A stretch of DNA of 64,000 bases from Trebonia kvetii (GCF_007827045.1 NZ_RPFW01000008.1:124001-188000), one strand, 5' to 3'. Positions 8,646-16,960 are shown, numbered from the stretch's first letter. Notes: generated from the sequence alone by a model not told the origin. Numbers and translations: made by a program.

Positions 8646-10067
8646 ATGCTTGTCTGTGTGAAGATCGTCGTGCAAGTTCGGTTGCTGCCGGACGCCGCGC
8701 AGGCGCCCGCGCTGGAGTCGGCCCTGCGGGCAGTCAACGAAGCCGCGAACCTGGTGTCGGCCGTGGCGTTCGACCGCCACGTGTTCCGCGAGTACGCGCT
8801 GCGCAAGCAGGTCTACGGCTCCCTTAAGGACCGGGGGCTTGGTGCACAGGCTGCCCAGCAGGTGATCAAGAAGACATGCAACGCGTACAAAACCCTGCGG
8901 GCGACAATCCAGGCGGGGAACCTCGGCGCCCCCGGGTCGAAACGGCGGGTGAAAGCCGAATCCAAGCCCATCGCTTTCCGGCCCGACGCCGCCCAGCCAT
9001 ACGACGACAGGTGCCTGTCCTGGCAGCTTGACACGCGGACAGTATCGATCTGGACCACTTCCGGGCGGCTGCGCGGCGTGCGGTTCGCCTGCTCTGCGGA
9101 CGCGCTCAGGACGCTGGCCCTGTACCGGCATGGCGAGTCGGACCTGGTCAGCCGGGACGGCCGGTGGTTCCTGATGGCGACCTGCGACGTGCCGGAGGCC
9201 GGGCAGTACGAGCCCGACGGGTTCCTCGGCATCGACCTCGGCATCGCGAACATCGCCACCACCAGTGACGGCGAGATCATGTCCGGCCGGATGGTGAACC
9301 GGTACCGGAGGCGGCAGCTCAGCCTCCGCCGCAAACTCCAGGCGAAGGGAACCAAGTCCGCGAAGCGGCTGCTGAAGAAGCGAGCCAGGAAGGAAGCCCG
9401 GTTTGCCCGGGATATCAACCACTGCATCGCAAAGAAGATCGTGACCGAGGCTGAACGCACCTCGCGCGGTATTGCCCTTGAAGACCTGACGGGCATCCGC
9501 GACAGGGTACGGCTCCGCAAGCCCCAACGGGTCACGCTCAGCAGCTGGGCGTTCGCCCAGCTCGGGTCGTTCATCGCGTACAAGGCCCTCCGCGCCGGGG
9601 TGCCGGCGGTCTACGTCGATCCGGCCTGGACATCGCGCACCTGCGCGGACTGCGGTCACGCCGACAAGCGGAACCGCGTCTCGCAAGCCAGGTTCACCTG
9701 CCGGGGATGCGGCGTCGTTGCGCACGCAGACCGGAACGCTTCCCGCAACATTGCCGCCCGCGGCCAGGTTGCGTGGGATGCGGGGCGTGAGTCACGCGCC
9801 CCTGCCCCTGCCCGCAACGGGCAAGGGCTGGACGCGGCAGCCAGCATCACCGCCAGTGATGCCCTAGCCGCAAGCTCGGCCCTAAGGGCCGAGTTAGTTG
9901 ACTCAAAACAAAATACCTGCCCGCCACCCCGTATCTGGCGGATTTCTACAAAGACGAAGACCCGATGTTCGTGCCGGGCGGCATCGAAGCGGAGCCCAGG
10001 TTGCGGCAGGGTGAAGCGTGGTCGCGCCCGCCGAGGGCCGGGGCGGTACTCTCGGCTGTCGGGCTGA
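8646..10067 (+). CDS. tnpB: TnpB, RNA-guided endonuclease of IS200/IS605
   Basis: Transposon-encoded RNA-guided DNA nuclease, ancestor-type of Cas12. The open frame is 473 residues. All RuvC catalytic residues are present: D197 (FLGIDLG), E279 (GIALEDLTG) and D362 (AHADRNASRNIA). The zinc ribbon is intact (C333, C336, C352, C355). A likely alternative start is the GTG at 8658. The conserved protein ends near residue 375. The frame lacks a stop within the element and runs through the right-end hairpin into flanking DNA, adding about 50 host-encoded residues. The frame stops 22 bases before fabG. The product looks catalytically competent. Confidence 0.9.
   Translation: MLVCVKIVVQVRLLPDAAQAPALESALRAVNEAANLVSAVAFDRHVFREYALRKQVYGSLKDRGLGAQAAQQVIKKTCNAYKTLRATIQAGNLGAPGSKRRVKAESKPIAFRPDAAQPYDDRCLSWQLDTRTVSIWTTSGRLRGVRFACSADALRTLALYRHGESDLVSRDGRWFLMATCDVPEAGQYEPDGFLGIDLGIANIATTSDGEIMSGRMVNRYRRRQLSLRRKLQAKGTKSAKRLLKKRARKEARFARDINHCIAKKIVTEAERTSRGIALEDLTGIRDRVRLRKPQRVTLSSWAFAQLGSFIAYKALRAGVPAVYVDPAWTSRTCADCGHADKRNRVSQARFTCRGCGVVAHADRNASRNIAARGQVAWDAGRESRAPAPARNGQGLDAAASITASDALAASSALRAELVDSKQNTCPPPRIWRISTKTKTRCSCRAASKRSPGCGRVKRGRARRGPGRYSRLSG
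9841..9906 (+). ncRNA. Putative omega-RNA (reRNA) scaffold at IS right end
   Basis: In this family the TnpB guide RNA comes from the 3' end of tnpB plus the right end of the element, with the guide taken from flanking DNA. Here the last 66 bases contain a GC-rich hairpin (arms 9873-9882 and 9886-9895, loop TAA) and end at TCAA. The guide would then be the host bases from 9907 onward. The assignment rests on position and structure. The 5' boundary is uncertain. Confidence 0.45.
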
Positions 10068-10088
10068 ACCACTGCTGGAGGGAAAACG

Positions 10089-10793
10089 ATGGGGCGCTCC
10101 GTACTTGTGACCGGCGGGAACCGAGGGATCGGGCTTGCGATCGCGCAGCGGCTCGCCGCCGACGGGAACAGCGTCACCGTCACCTCGCGCTCTGGCGAGC
10201 CGGTGGAGGGCCTGTCTGTGGTCAAGTGCGACGTGCGCGACGCGGAGTCGGTTGACGCGGCGTTCACCGAGGTCGAGCAGGCGCAGGGGCCGGTCGAGGT
10301 CCTTGTCGCCAACGCGGGAATCACCAAGGACCAGCTGCTGGCCCTGATGAAGGAGGACGCGTTCACCGACGTCCTCGACACCAACCTGGTCGGCGCGTAC
10401 CGGGTCGCCAAGCGCGCCGTGCGCGGCATGATGAAGATGCGCCGCGGCCGGATGATCTTCATTTCCTCCGTGGTCGGCCTGTACGGCTCCGGCGGCCAGG
10501 CCAACTACGCCGCATCCAAGGCCGGCCTTGTCGGCCTGGCCCGCTCGCTCGCCCGTGAGCTCGGCTCCCGCGGCATCACCGCGAACGTGGTGGCGCCAGG
10601 GTTCGTGGAAAGCGACATGACCGCGGTGCTGTCGGAGGAGCGCAAGGCGCAGATCATCGGCGCGGTGCCGCTCGGCCGGTACGCCGCGGCCGACGAGGTG
10701 GCCGGCGCGGTCGCCTTCCTGGCCAGCCCGGACGGCGGCTACGTGACCGGCGCGGTCATCCCGGTCGACGGCGGCCTCGGCATGGGCCATTAA
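10089..10793 (+). CDS. fabG: 3-oxoacyl-ACP reductase FabG
   Basis: NADPH-dependent reduction of 3-oxoacyl-ACP in type II fatty-acid synthesis, cytosolic, 234 residues. The nucleotide motif TGGNRGIG is at residues 8-15 and NAG at about 85-87. The catalytic set is S127, Y140 and K144 (ANYAASKAG). GGAGGG precedes the ATG. It lies 40 bases before fabI, so the two reductases of the elongation cycle form one operon, as in the mabA-inhA pair of mycobacteria. The IS element inserted just upstream, so the native promoter may lie only in the 180 bases between 9907 and 10088. Confidence 0.95.
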   Translation: MGRSVLVTGGNRGIGLAIAQRLAADGNSVTVTSRSGEPVEGLSVVKCDVRDAESVDAAFTEVEQAQGPVEVLVANAGITKDQLLALMKEDAFTDVLDTNLVGAYRVAKRAVRGMMKMRRGRMIFISSVVGLYGSGGQANYAASKAGLVGLARSLARELGSRGITANVVAPGFVESDMTAVLSEERKAQIIGAVPLGRYAAADEVAGAVAFLASPDGGYVTGAVIPVDGGLGMGH

Positions 10794-10833
10794 GAACAGG
10801 GCCACTGGCAAACAACAGGAGAGCTGGTTAGCA

Positions 10834-11598
10834 ATGGGCATTCTCGACGGCAAGCGGATCCTGGTGACGGGTGTGCTCACCGACGCCTCGATCGCCTTCC
10901 ACGTGGCGCGCGTCGCCCAGGAACAGGGCGCGACCGTGGTGCTGACCGCGTTCCCCCGCCCGACGCTCGTGGAGCGGATCGCCAAGCGGCTGCCGCAGCC
11001 GGCGCCGGTGATCGAGCTCGACGTGACGAGCACCGAGCAGCTCGACTCGCTCAAGGACCGGGTCAAGGAGCACGTGGACGGCCTGGACGGCGTGGTGCAC
11101 TCGATCGGCAACGCGCCGCAAGCCGCGCTCGGCGGCAACTTCCTGAACACCGGCTGGGAGGATGTCGCCAAGGCGGTGCACGTCTCGACCTTCTCGCTGA
11201 AGTCCCTCGCCATGGCGGCGCTGCCGCTGATGGGCGACGGCGGCAGCGTGGTCGGCCTTGACTTCGACGCGGCGGTGGCCTGGCCTGGGTACGACTGGAT
11301 GGGCGTGGCCAAGGCCGGGCTCGAGTCCTGCGCCCGCTACCTGGCTCGCGACCTCGGCCCGCAGCGGGTGCGGGTCAACCTGGTCGCGGCGGGACCGCTC
11401 AAGACGATGGCCGCCAAGTCCATTCCCGGCTTCGAGAAGTTCGAGGACGTGTGGGCGCAGCGGGCACCGCTCGGCTGGGACATCGCCAACCCCGACGCCG
11501 CCGCGCGGGCCTGCGTCGCGCTGCTTTCCGACTGGTTCCCCGCCACCACCGGGGAGATCGTGCACGTCGACGGCGGGGTGCACGCGGTCGGCGTCTGA
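10834..11598 (+). CDS. fabI: Enoyl-ACP reductase FabI/InhA
   Basis: NADH-dependent enoyl-ACP reductase that completes each round of fatty-acid elongation; 254 residues. It matches the InhA branch. The divergent SDR motif ILVTGVLTDASIAF is at residues 9-22. Active-site Y153 and K160 lie in PGYDWMGVAK, with the typical 7-residue spacing of FabI. LDFDAAVAWP matches the InhA substrate-loop region. The serine of VVHSIGNAP (S90) corresponds to the InhA position linked to isoniazid resistance. AGGAG lies a few bases before the ATG. It is operonic with fabG. Confidence 0.95.
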   Translation: MGILDGKRILVTGVLTDASIAFHVARVAQEQGATVVLTAFPRPTLVERIAKRLPQPAPVIELDVTSTEQLDSLKDRVKEHVDGLDGVVHSIGNAPQAALGGNFLNTGWEDVAKAVHVSTFSLKSLAMAALPLMGDGGSVVGLDFDAAVAWPGYDWMGVAKAGLESCARYLARDLGPQRVRVNLVAAGPLKTMAAKSIPGFEKFEDVWAQRAPLGWDIANPDAAARACVALLSDWFPATTGEIVHVDGGVHAVGV

Positions 11599-11663
11599 GC
11601 GCTGTACCGGCATCGACGCCGATCTTGTTGCGCAGCGGGCTGTTGGTCCCGATACTGCATTTC

Positions 11664-12341
11664 ATGGGAGGTTCCGCGGCGCAGACCCCTACCTCGCCGG
11701 ACGAACAGCCGGCTGCCGGTCTTCGTGCTTCCGACGCCGACCGGGATCAGGTGGTGTCCAGGCTCAGGGACGAGTACGTCGCGGGACGCCTGTCGCAGGA
11801 GACGTTCCTGCACCGGATGAACCTGGTGCTCGAGACCAAGCGGCAGGTGGACCTGCCGCCGCTGCTCGCCGACCTGCCGCAGCCGACGCCAAACGGCCAA
11901 AAGGTCGGCCAGACGCTCGGCGGCTGGCTGCGCGGCACCTGGTCCCGGGTGACGGCAACCCAGATACGCCGGCCGGGGCGGGACGCGCCACCGCGCACCG
12001 TCGCGCCGCGCCGCGCGCCCCTCAGGGCCATGACCACGGGCATGGGGGCCGCCGACGTCGGCCGCAGGGTGCCGCTCGCCCTGCAGTTCCCGCGCGGCTC
12101 GGGCGACCAGTTCAGCATCGGCAGGGACGCGAGCTGCGACCTGGCGATCGCGGACGTGACGGTGTCCAGGCGGCACGCCCAGCTTGAGCGGACGGCGGAC
12201 GGCTGGCTGCTCAGCGACCTCGAGTCGACCAACGGCACCCGGATCAACGGCTGGCGGGTGCGCGGCAGGGTCCCGGTCCGGGTCGGCGACCTGGTGAGCT
12301 TCGGCAGCCTGGAGGCGGTCTTCGCCCGCGGCGACGACTGA
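11664..12341 (+). CDS. DUF1707 and FHA domain protein
   Basis: Predicted cytosolic phosphopeptide-binding protein, 225 residues. Residues 22-72 form a DUF1707 domain (ASDADRDQVVSRLRDEYVAG), a small helical module common in actinobacterial regulatory and membrane proteins. A basic linker follows. The C-terminal FHA domain covers about residues 138-220, with all phospho-Thr-binding residues: G153-R154, S168 to H171 (SRRH), and N190-G191 in TNGT. The ATG at 11664 is chosen because upstream sequence lacks domain homology. It lies 65 bases after fabI. Partner kinases are not in the window, so its role is unknown. Confidence 0.82.
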   Translation: MGGSAAQTPTSPDEQPAAGLRASDADRDQVVSRLRDEYVAGRLSQETFLHRMNLVLETKRQVDLPPLLADLPQPTPNGQKVGQTLGGWLRGTWSRVTATQIRRPGRDAPPRTVAPRRAPLRAMTTGMGAADVGRRVPLALQFPRGSGDQFSIGRDASCDLAIADVTVSRRHAQLERTADGWLLSDLESTNGTRINGWRVRGRVPVRVGDLVSFGSLEAVFARGDD

Positions 12342-12345
12342 CACA

Positions 12346-12379
12346 CGACTGAAAGACGACCGAAAGACGGCTGAAAAGA
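12346..12379. repeat. Three-copy 11-bp tandem repeat
   Basis: Units CGACTGAAAGA, CGACCGAAAGA and CGGCTGAAAAGA follow one another directly behind the FHA gene stop. They are variable, short and non-coding. Their function is unknown. Confidence 0.6.
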
Positions 12380-12495
12380 CGTCGCGCGGCCGACCGCACG
12401 CCGCCTGCGATCTGCCGCGAAACAGGAACCCCCGCGGGCGACCGCCGCCAATCCCCGTCCTCAGGGCGGTGAGTAGTCAACTAAAGTTCTAAAGC

Positions 12496-13242
12496 GTGAC
12501 AACGGTTCTGCTCGTGCGGCACGGCCTCACTGCGACGACGGGGCAGCTGCTTACCGGCTGGACGCCCGGCATCGGCCTCGATGAGCGCGGCCGCGCGCAG
12601 GCGAAGGCGCTGGGGGAACGGATCGCCCCTGTGCCGCTCGACGCGATCGTTACCAGCCCGCTCGACCGCTGCAGGCAGACCGTCGAGGAGATCGTCGCCG
12701 CCCGCGCGGGGCGGACCGCACCGGTGCCAGACCCGGCCGTCGACCCGATGGTGGGAGAGTGCAGGTACGGCGACTGGACGGGCAAGCCGCTGACGGAGCT
12801 GCAGAAGGACCCGCTGTGGCCGGTCGTGCAGGCGCACCCGAGCGCGGTCGTCTTCCCCGGCGCCGAGGGCGAGTCCATGCTTGACATGCAGCACCGCGCC
12901 GTCTCCGCGATCAGGGAGTGGAACGCGCGGCTTGGCAAGGACGCGACCTACCTGGTCTGCTCGCACGGCGACGTGATCAAGGCGATCGTGGCCGACAGCC
13001 TGGGACTCCACCTCGACCAGTGCCAGCGCATCGTCGCGGACCCGTGCTCGCTCACCGTCATCCGCTACACCCCGCTGCGGCCCTTCCTGCTCCGCCTGAA
13101 CGACACCGGCGGCACCGTGGATGACCTGCTGCCGCGACCCGCGACACAAGGCGAGGGACAGGAAGCGGGCGGCGAGAGCGATGCCGTGATCGGCGGCGGC
13201 GCGGGTATTGATCCAGACACCGCCAACGGTGCGGAAGGATAG
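12496..13242 (+). CDS. Histidine phosphatase (MSMEG_4193-type, phosphoglycerate mutase-like)
   Basis: Histidine-acid phosphatase fold, 248 residues, cytosolic, substrate unknown. The catalytic motif LLVRHG (R8, H9, G10) is at the N-terminus, the acid/base region reads GECRYGDWTGKPLTEL, and the second His is in LVCSHGDVIKAI. The protein is the actinobacterial type always found with DUF3090 and SCO1664 homologues. The GTG start at 12496 has only a weak ribosome site. The next gene starts 5 bases after the stop, so the three genes form one operon. Confidence 0.88.
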   Translation: MTTVLLVRHGLTATTGQLLTGWTPGIGLDERGRAQAKALGERIAPVPLDAIVTSPLDRCRQTVEEIVAARAGRTAPVPDPAVDPMVGECRYGDWTGKPLTELQKDPLWPVVQAHPSAVVFPGAEGESMLDMQHRAVSAIREWNARLGKDATYLVCSHGDVIKAIVADSLGLHLDQCQRIVADPCSLTVIRYTPLRPFLLRLNDTGGTVDDLLPRPATQGEGQEAGGESDAVIGGGAGIDPDTANGAEG

Positions 13243-13247
13243 GACTC

Positions 13248-13805
13248 ATGCCGGTCTTCTACTATGACCCGCCGGACAGGTTCGTGGCCGGTTCCGTCGG
13301 TCAGCCGGGTGACAGGACCTTCTACCTGCAGGCGAGTTCGGCCGGCCGGGTGACGAGCGTGGTACTCGAGAAGTTCCAGGTGAGCCTGCTCGCCGAACGG
13401 ATCGACGAGCTGCTCGACGAGGTGCTGCGCCGCACCGAGGCGACCGACATCCCGGAGAGCGCACCCGCGGCGCTGCGCGACGACGGCCCGCTCGACCTGC
13501 CGCTGACCGAAGACTTCCGTGTCGGCGCGATCGCGCTCGCCTGGGACAGCGAGGGCGACCGGGTGGTCATCGAGGCGCAGGAGGAGAGCGAAACGCCCGT
13601 CGAGCCGTTGTCCGACGACATCCCGGTGGACGGGCCTGGCGTGCTGCGCGTGCGGATAAGCCCGAGTGCAGCCCGCGCCTTCGCGCAGCGGGCGCTCAGC
13701 CTGGTCGCCGCGGGCCGTCCGCCGTGCCCGCTGTGCGGGCTGCCGCTCGACGCGGCGGGCCACGTGTGCCCGCGGCAAAACGGCCACCGTGCGGCCCGTG
13801 CCTGA
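13248..13805 (+). CDS. DUF3090 family protein
   Basis: Actinobacterial conserved protein of unknown function, 185 residues, soluble. The N-terminus FYYDPPDRFVAGSVGQPGDR is highly characteristic. The C-terminus carries a treble-clef-like zinc site, CPLCGLPLDAAGHVCPRQNG, typical of the family. It is tightly coupled to the phosphatase upstream and followed 24 bases later by the SCO1664 homologue. The conserved trio suggests a shared pathway. In Streptomyces and Mycobacterium the trio lies by mshC (mycothiol synthesis), but no biochemical role can be assigned from sequence. Confidence 0.9.
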   Translation: MPVFYYDPPDRFVAGSVGQPGDRTFYLQASSAGRVTSVVLEKFQVSLLAERIDELLDEVLRRTEATDIPESAPAALRDDGPLDLPLTEDFRVGAIALAWDSEGDRVVIEAQEESETPVEPLSDDIPVDGPGVLRVRISPSAARAFAQRALSLVAAGRPPCPLCGLPLDAAGHVCPRQNGHRAARA

Positions 13806-13829
13806 CGACGCGAATGTCTGATAACACCA

Positions 13830-14591
13830 ATGTCTGAAATCACGGGCGCCTGCGACGCCGACGACCTGCCTGAGGGGGAGCGCGAGGCCCTCGAGCTGCT
13901 CGAACGCGGCACGCTTACCGTCGAGGGCCGCCTGGTGGACGCGTCGAACGCGACGCTGTTCTGCACGGTCAGGTCGCACGGCGCCGTGGCGAACTGCGTG
14001 TACAAGCCGATCGCGGGCGAGCGGCCGCTGTGGGATTTCCCGACGGGCAGCCTGGCCGGGCGCGAGGTCGCCGCCTACTCGGTTAGCAAGGCGGCCGGCT
14101 GGAACTTCGTGCCGCCGACGGTGATGCGCGACGGGCCGTTCGGCCCCGGCATGTGCCAGCTGTGGATCGACATCGACGACAGGGTCGACGTGATCGGGCT
14201 CGCCCGCCGCACCGATCACGTGGCGCTGCGGGAGATGGCCGTATTCGACGCGGTCATCAACAACGCCGACAGGAAGATCGGCCACCTGCTGCCGGTCGTC
14301 GACGGCCACCTGTACGGCTGCGACCACGGAATCTGCTTCGCCGAGGAGTACAAGCTCCGCACGGTGCTCTGGCAGTGGCGCGGCGAGCAGCTGCCCGACC
14401 GCGCCGTCGAGACGCTGCGCCGCCTGTCGGCGGGCCTCGCCGGGAACGGCTGGCTCGCCGAGGACCTGGCGCAGTACCTGACCCGCGCCGAGGTGGCCGC
14501 CACCGCCGGCCGCGTCGAGGTGCTGCTCGCCGGCCGCATCCACCCCCTGCCGCCCCAGGACTGGCCCGCCGTCCCCTGGCCCCCGTATTAA
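13830..14591 (+). CDS. SCO1664 family protein (PI3/PI4-kinase-like fold)
   Basis: Conserved actinobacterial protein of 253 residues with a distant phosphatidylinositol-kinase-like fold. KPIAGERPLWDFPTGSLAGR gives a Lys in an ATP-binding-like position, and NNADRKIGHLL with YGCDHGICF resembles the catalytic and metal loops of that fold. Activity is unproven. The ATG at 13830 is correct because the earlier ATG at 13813 runs into a stop after seven codons. It is third gene of the operon. In Streptomyces the next gene is mshC, which is absent here. Confidence 0.88.
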   Translation: MSEITGACDADDLPEGEREALELLERGTLTVEGRLVDASNATLFCTVRSHGAVANCVYKPIAGERPLWDFPTGSLAGREVAAYSVSKAAGWNFVPPTVMRDGPFGPGMCQLWIDIDDRVDVIGLARRTDHVALREMAVFDAVINNADRKIGHLLPVVDGHLYGCDHGICFAEEYKLRTVLWQWRGEQLPDRAVETLRRLSAGLAGNGWLAEDLAQYLTRAEVAATAGRVEVLLAGRIHPLPPQDWPAVPWPPY

Positions 14592-14606
14592 ACACAAGGT
14601 CATCCC

Positions 14607-14625
14607 GAACGGGTTCGGCTGACTC
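14607..14625. repeat. Short dispersed repeat, copy 1
   Basis: GAACGGGTTCGGCTGACTC occurs here, just after the SCO1664 stop, and identically at 54233-54251 just after DUF3052. It contains a short inverted repeat GAAC-GG-GTTC. Confidence 0.6.
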
Positions 14626-14763
14626 TCATCCCTCGATCGTCTCCTCCTGCGCGGAACCCGGCGGCCTTCTCGCGCGTCCAATCCGCGCAGTGTTACCGCA
14701 GCGCGTGTTTTCCGCGACACTGGCCACCCGCTGTATCGCCAAAGCATCGGCTCGACCCGAGGG

Positions 14764-15689
14764 ATGACCGTGCGAAAGACCGCCAGCCTGCTGACCGCCG
14801 GTCCCGTCATCGCGTCACTCGTGTGCGCCTCCGCCGTCACGGCGCATGGCGGTACCGCCCGGCTCGAAGGACGTCTTCGCGTTCTACGACGGGTACCGGA
14901 ACTTCGCGCTCCCGAACGTGACCGAGTGGACGGGCAGTTCGTGGCGGCCACGGACCTTCTTCACGCCGAACTCGACCATCCTGTCGTCCGTGGCGGCGCG
15001 CCCGGGCGATGTCTGGGCCTTCGGCATCCCGTATCCGTCCACGGCGGACCCGGCGCTCCGCTACAACGGCAAGACCTGGGCCGCCGCGCCCTCGCCCGGC
15101 TTCAGCGCCTTCTACTCAGCCGCCACGGGGCCCGACAACATCTGGGCGCTCGGCGAGCAGATCGTGCACCCCGCCAATGGCTACAGCGTCGCCCGCTGGA
15201 ACGGCAAGAAATGGACCGCGGTGCCGTTCCCGTCCGCGCCCAAGGCGGCGCATCAGGTCATCAGCGACTTCCAGGGACTGGCCGTGGGCAGCAAGAACGA
15301 TGTCTGGACGACCAGCTACAGCGAGCCGGCCGCCAGCACGTTCTGGATGCTGCACTGGAACGGCAGGAAGTGGTCGGCGCTGAAGGTCCCGTACGCGATC
15401 GGCTCGATGGACTACCTGGCGCCCTATGTCATCGGCGCGGACGGCCGCGGCGGCGTCTGGCTGGACGCCATCGCACGGAACGGGACCGAGTACCTCTTCC
15501 ACGGCACTGTCTCCCCAGGCACCGGGGCCGGCCACTGGCAGCGGTTCGCGCTGACCGGCGGTGAAGGGCGGGGGCCCGATCAGCGTCTCGGGCATTGTCC
15601 GGGTGCCAGGCACCACGACGGTCTACGCGTACGGCTGGGCCAGCGCGGCCAAGCCCGCCGTGGGCGTCATCCTCGAATACATCAGCTGA
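14764..15689 (+). pseudogene. Broken secreted propeller-repeat gene (upstream paralogue)
   Basis: Paralogue of the gene directly downstream, now disrupted. An intact signal peptide (MTVRKTASLLTAGPVIASL) starts at 14764. Near 14846 the frame changes and the match resumes at a point about 100 residues into the intact copy, so part of the first blades is deleted. The repeats (RYNGKTW, RWNGKKW, HWNGRKW) continue to about 15565. There a second frameshift leads to the true C-terminus, VYAYGWASAAKPAVGVILEY, and TGA at 15687. With a deletion and two shifts it should not give a functional product. Confidence 0.82.
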
Positions 15690-15718
15690 CCCGCAGTGCG
15701 AACAGAAAGGCAACAGTA

Positions 15719-16894
15719 GTGAGCAGAACCTCCCGCATGCTCGCCGCCTCCGTCGCCGCCACGGCGATCGCGTGCGCGTCCGCCGTCGCGGCGACGGCCG
15801 CGAACGCGGCCCAGGCCGCAGGGACCGCGCGGGCGGCGGTCCCGGCGCCCCACTGGCGGATCGTCGCCGCCTTCCAGAAGCGGTCGTCGATCGATGGCCT
15901 CGCGGCGAGCGGCCCGAACAGCGCCTGGGCCGTGCAGAACTGCACGAAGCCCTGCACGAGCGGCAACGGCGTGCTCATGCGGCACTGGAACGGCAAGACC
16001 TGGCAGACCGAGCCGCAGCCCGCGAACGCGAAGCACACAGGCAACGCCGAACCCCTGCTCGCGATGGCGCCGGGATCGCCGGACGTCTGGGCCGTCTACA
16101 ACATCTACGACCACAAGACCCGCGCGTCGGTGGCCGAGTGGACAGGCAAGGCGTGGGCGCATCCCACGGTGTTCCCCGTCGGCACGAACTTCCAGGGACT
16201 CACCGCCACGGGCTCCACCCTCTGGGCCTTCGGATCCAGGCAAGAGTTCGGCAATACCCCGTACGTGGTGCGCTTCACCGGCAAGTCCTGGGCGCAGGCG
16301 CCCTCGCCCGGCCCGGCCTTCGGCCCCTGGACCGCCGTCGCCCGTTCCGCCAGCGACATCTGGGCGCAGGCACTGCCCAGCGGGGGTGGCATCGGCCTCC
16401 AGTTCAGCCACTGGACCGGCACCCGCTGGGTCAAGCAGGCGGTGCCGCCCGCGCCGAAGGGCTCACCCGGCGCCTACGGCGGCCTGCGCGGCGATCTCGC
16501 CGTCAGCGGCCAGGACAACGTGTGGGGCTTCGGCTACTTCGAGTTCAAGTCCGGCAGCACCGACTACTGGCTGGTGCACTGGAACGGCAAGGCCTGGTCC
16601 AACGTCAAGGTCCCGTTCGCGCTCAGCCCGACGTACATCGCCGGCCCGCTCGGCCCCGACGGCCACGGCGGCGCCTGGCTCGCGGCCATTCCCCCCAAGA
16701 CCAACCGCGAGTACCTCTACCACGTCACCGCCGCCGGCCACTGGACCCGAGTGCCGATACCCACACTCCAGGGGGCCACGGGGACGGTGATCTACGGCTT
16801 CGCCGCCATCCCAGGCACCTCGTCGGTCTACGCCTACGGCCGGGCGGACAGCGCGGCCGGCCTACAGGGCGTCATCCTCAAGTACGCGGCCTGA
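15719..16894 (+). CDS. Secreted WNGKxW-repeat beta-propeller-like protein
   Basis: Predicted exported protein of 391 residues, function unknown. A Sec signal peptide (residues 1-36, RMLAASVAATAIACASAVAA, Ala-rich cleavage zone) is followed by about six degenerate repeats of 45-60 residues. Each carries a W-x-G-K-x-W type strand: HWNGKTW, EWTGKAW, RFTGKSW, HWTGTRW, HWNGKAW. Each also has a preceding DVWA/DIWA turn, which fits a six-bladed propeller. GTG at 15719 is chosen because the signal peptide starts there and AGAAAGG lies upstream. The same frame is open far to the left, but that part belongs to the broken paralogue. Confidence 0.75.
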   Translation: MSRTSRMLAASVAATAIACASAVAATAANAAQAAGTARAAVPAPHWRIVAAFQKRSSIDGLAASGPNSAWAVQNCTKPCTSGNGVLMRHWNGKTWQTEPQPANAKHTGNAEPLLAMAPGSPDVWAVYNIYDHKTRASVAEWTGKAWAHPTVFPVGTNFQGLTATGSTLWAFGSRQEFGNTPYVVRFTGKSWAQAPSPGPAFGPWTAVARSASDIWAQALPSGGGIGLQFSHWTGTRWVKQAVPPAPKGSPGAYGGLRGDLAVSGQDNVWGFGYFEFKSGSTDYWLVHWNGKAWSNVKVPFALSPTYIAGPLGPDGHGGAWLAAIPPKTNREYLYHVTAAGHWTRVPIPTLQGATGTVIYGFAAIPGTSSVYAYGRADSAAGLQGVILKYAA

Positions 16895-16906
16895 CCCGAC
16901 AGCGAA

Positions 16907-16944
16907 ATGGCCCGCCGCCCCGGAAGACCGGGACGGCGGGCCAT
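16907..16944. terminator. Bidirectional terminator between propeller gene and PAC2
   Basis: Stem of 17 positions with one mismatch (16907-16923 with 16928-16944), tetraloop AAGA, between two convergent genes. Confidence 0.75.
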
Positions 16945-16960
16945 GGCAAGCGAACGATCC

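Larger units (their letters stand above)
8440..9906 (+). mobile_element. IS200/IS605-family element (tnpA-truncated, tnpB intact)
   Basis: The element sits between tldD and fabG. Its left end has a subterminal hairpin (8452-8473) and a remnant of the tyrosine transposase reading leftward. Its body is a full-length tnpB reading rightward. Its right end has a hairpin (9873-9895) followed by TCAA at 9903-9906. Exact ends are inferred, because this family makes no inverted terminal repeats or target duplications. Without TnpA the copy cannot move by itself, but it could be mobilised by a related TnpA elsewhere. Confidence 0.8.

Noticed and set aside
9903..11312. Minus-strand frame opposite fabG and fabI
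   Set aside because: Covers two highly conserved genes and shows no protein signature.
14605..14620. SOS (LexA) box
   Set aside because: CCGAAC-GG-GTTCGG looks like the actinobacterial SOS half-sites, but the spacer is 2 bases and not 4, and the site lies after a stop codon.
14846..16894. A single 682-residue protein in one uninterrupted frame
   Set aside because: The second signal peptide starts at 15719 and the part before it belongs to a different, frame-shifted paralogue. The continuous frame is accidental.
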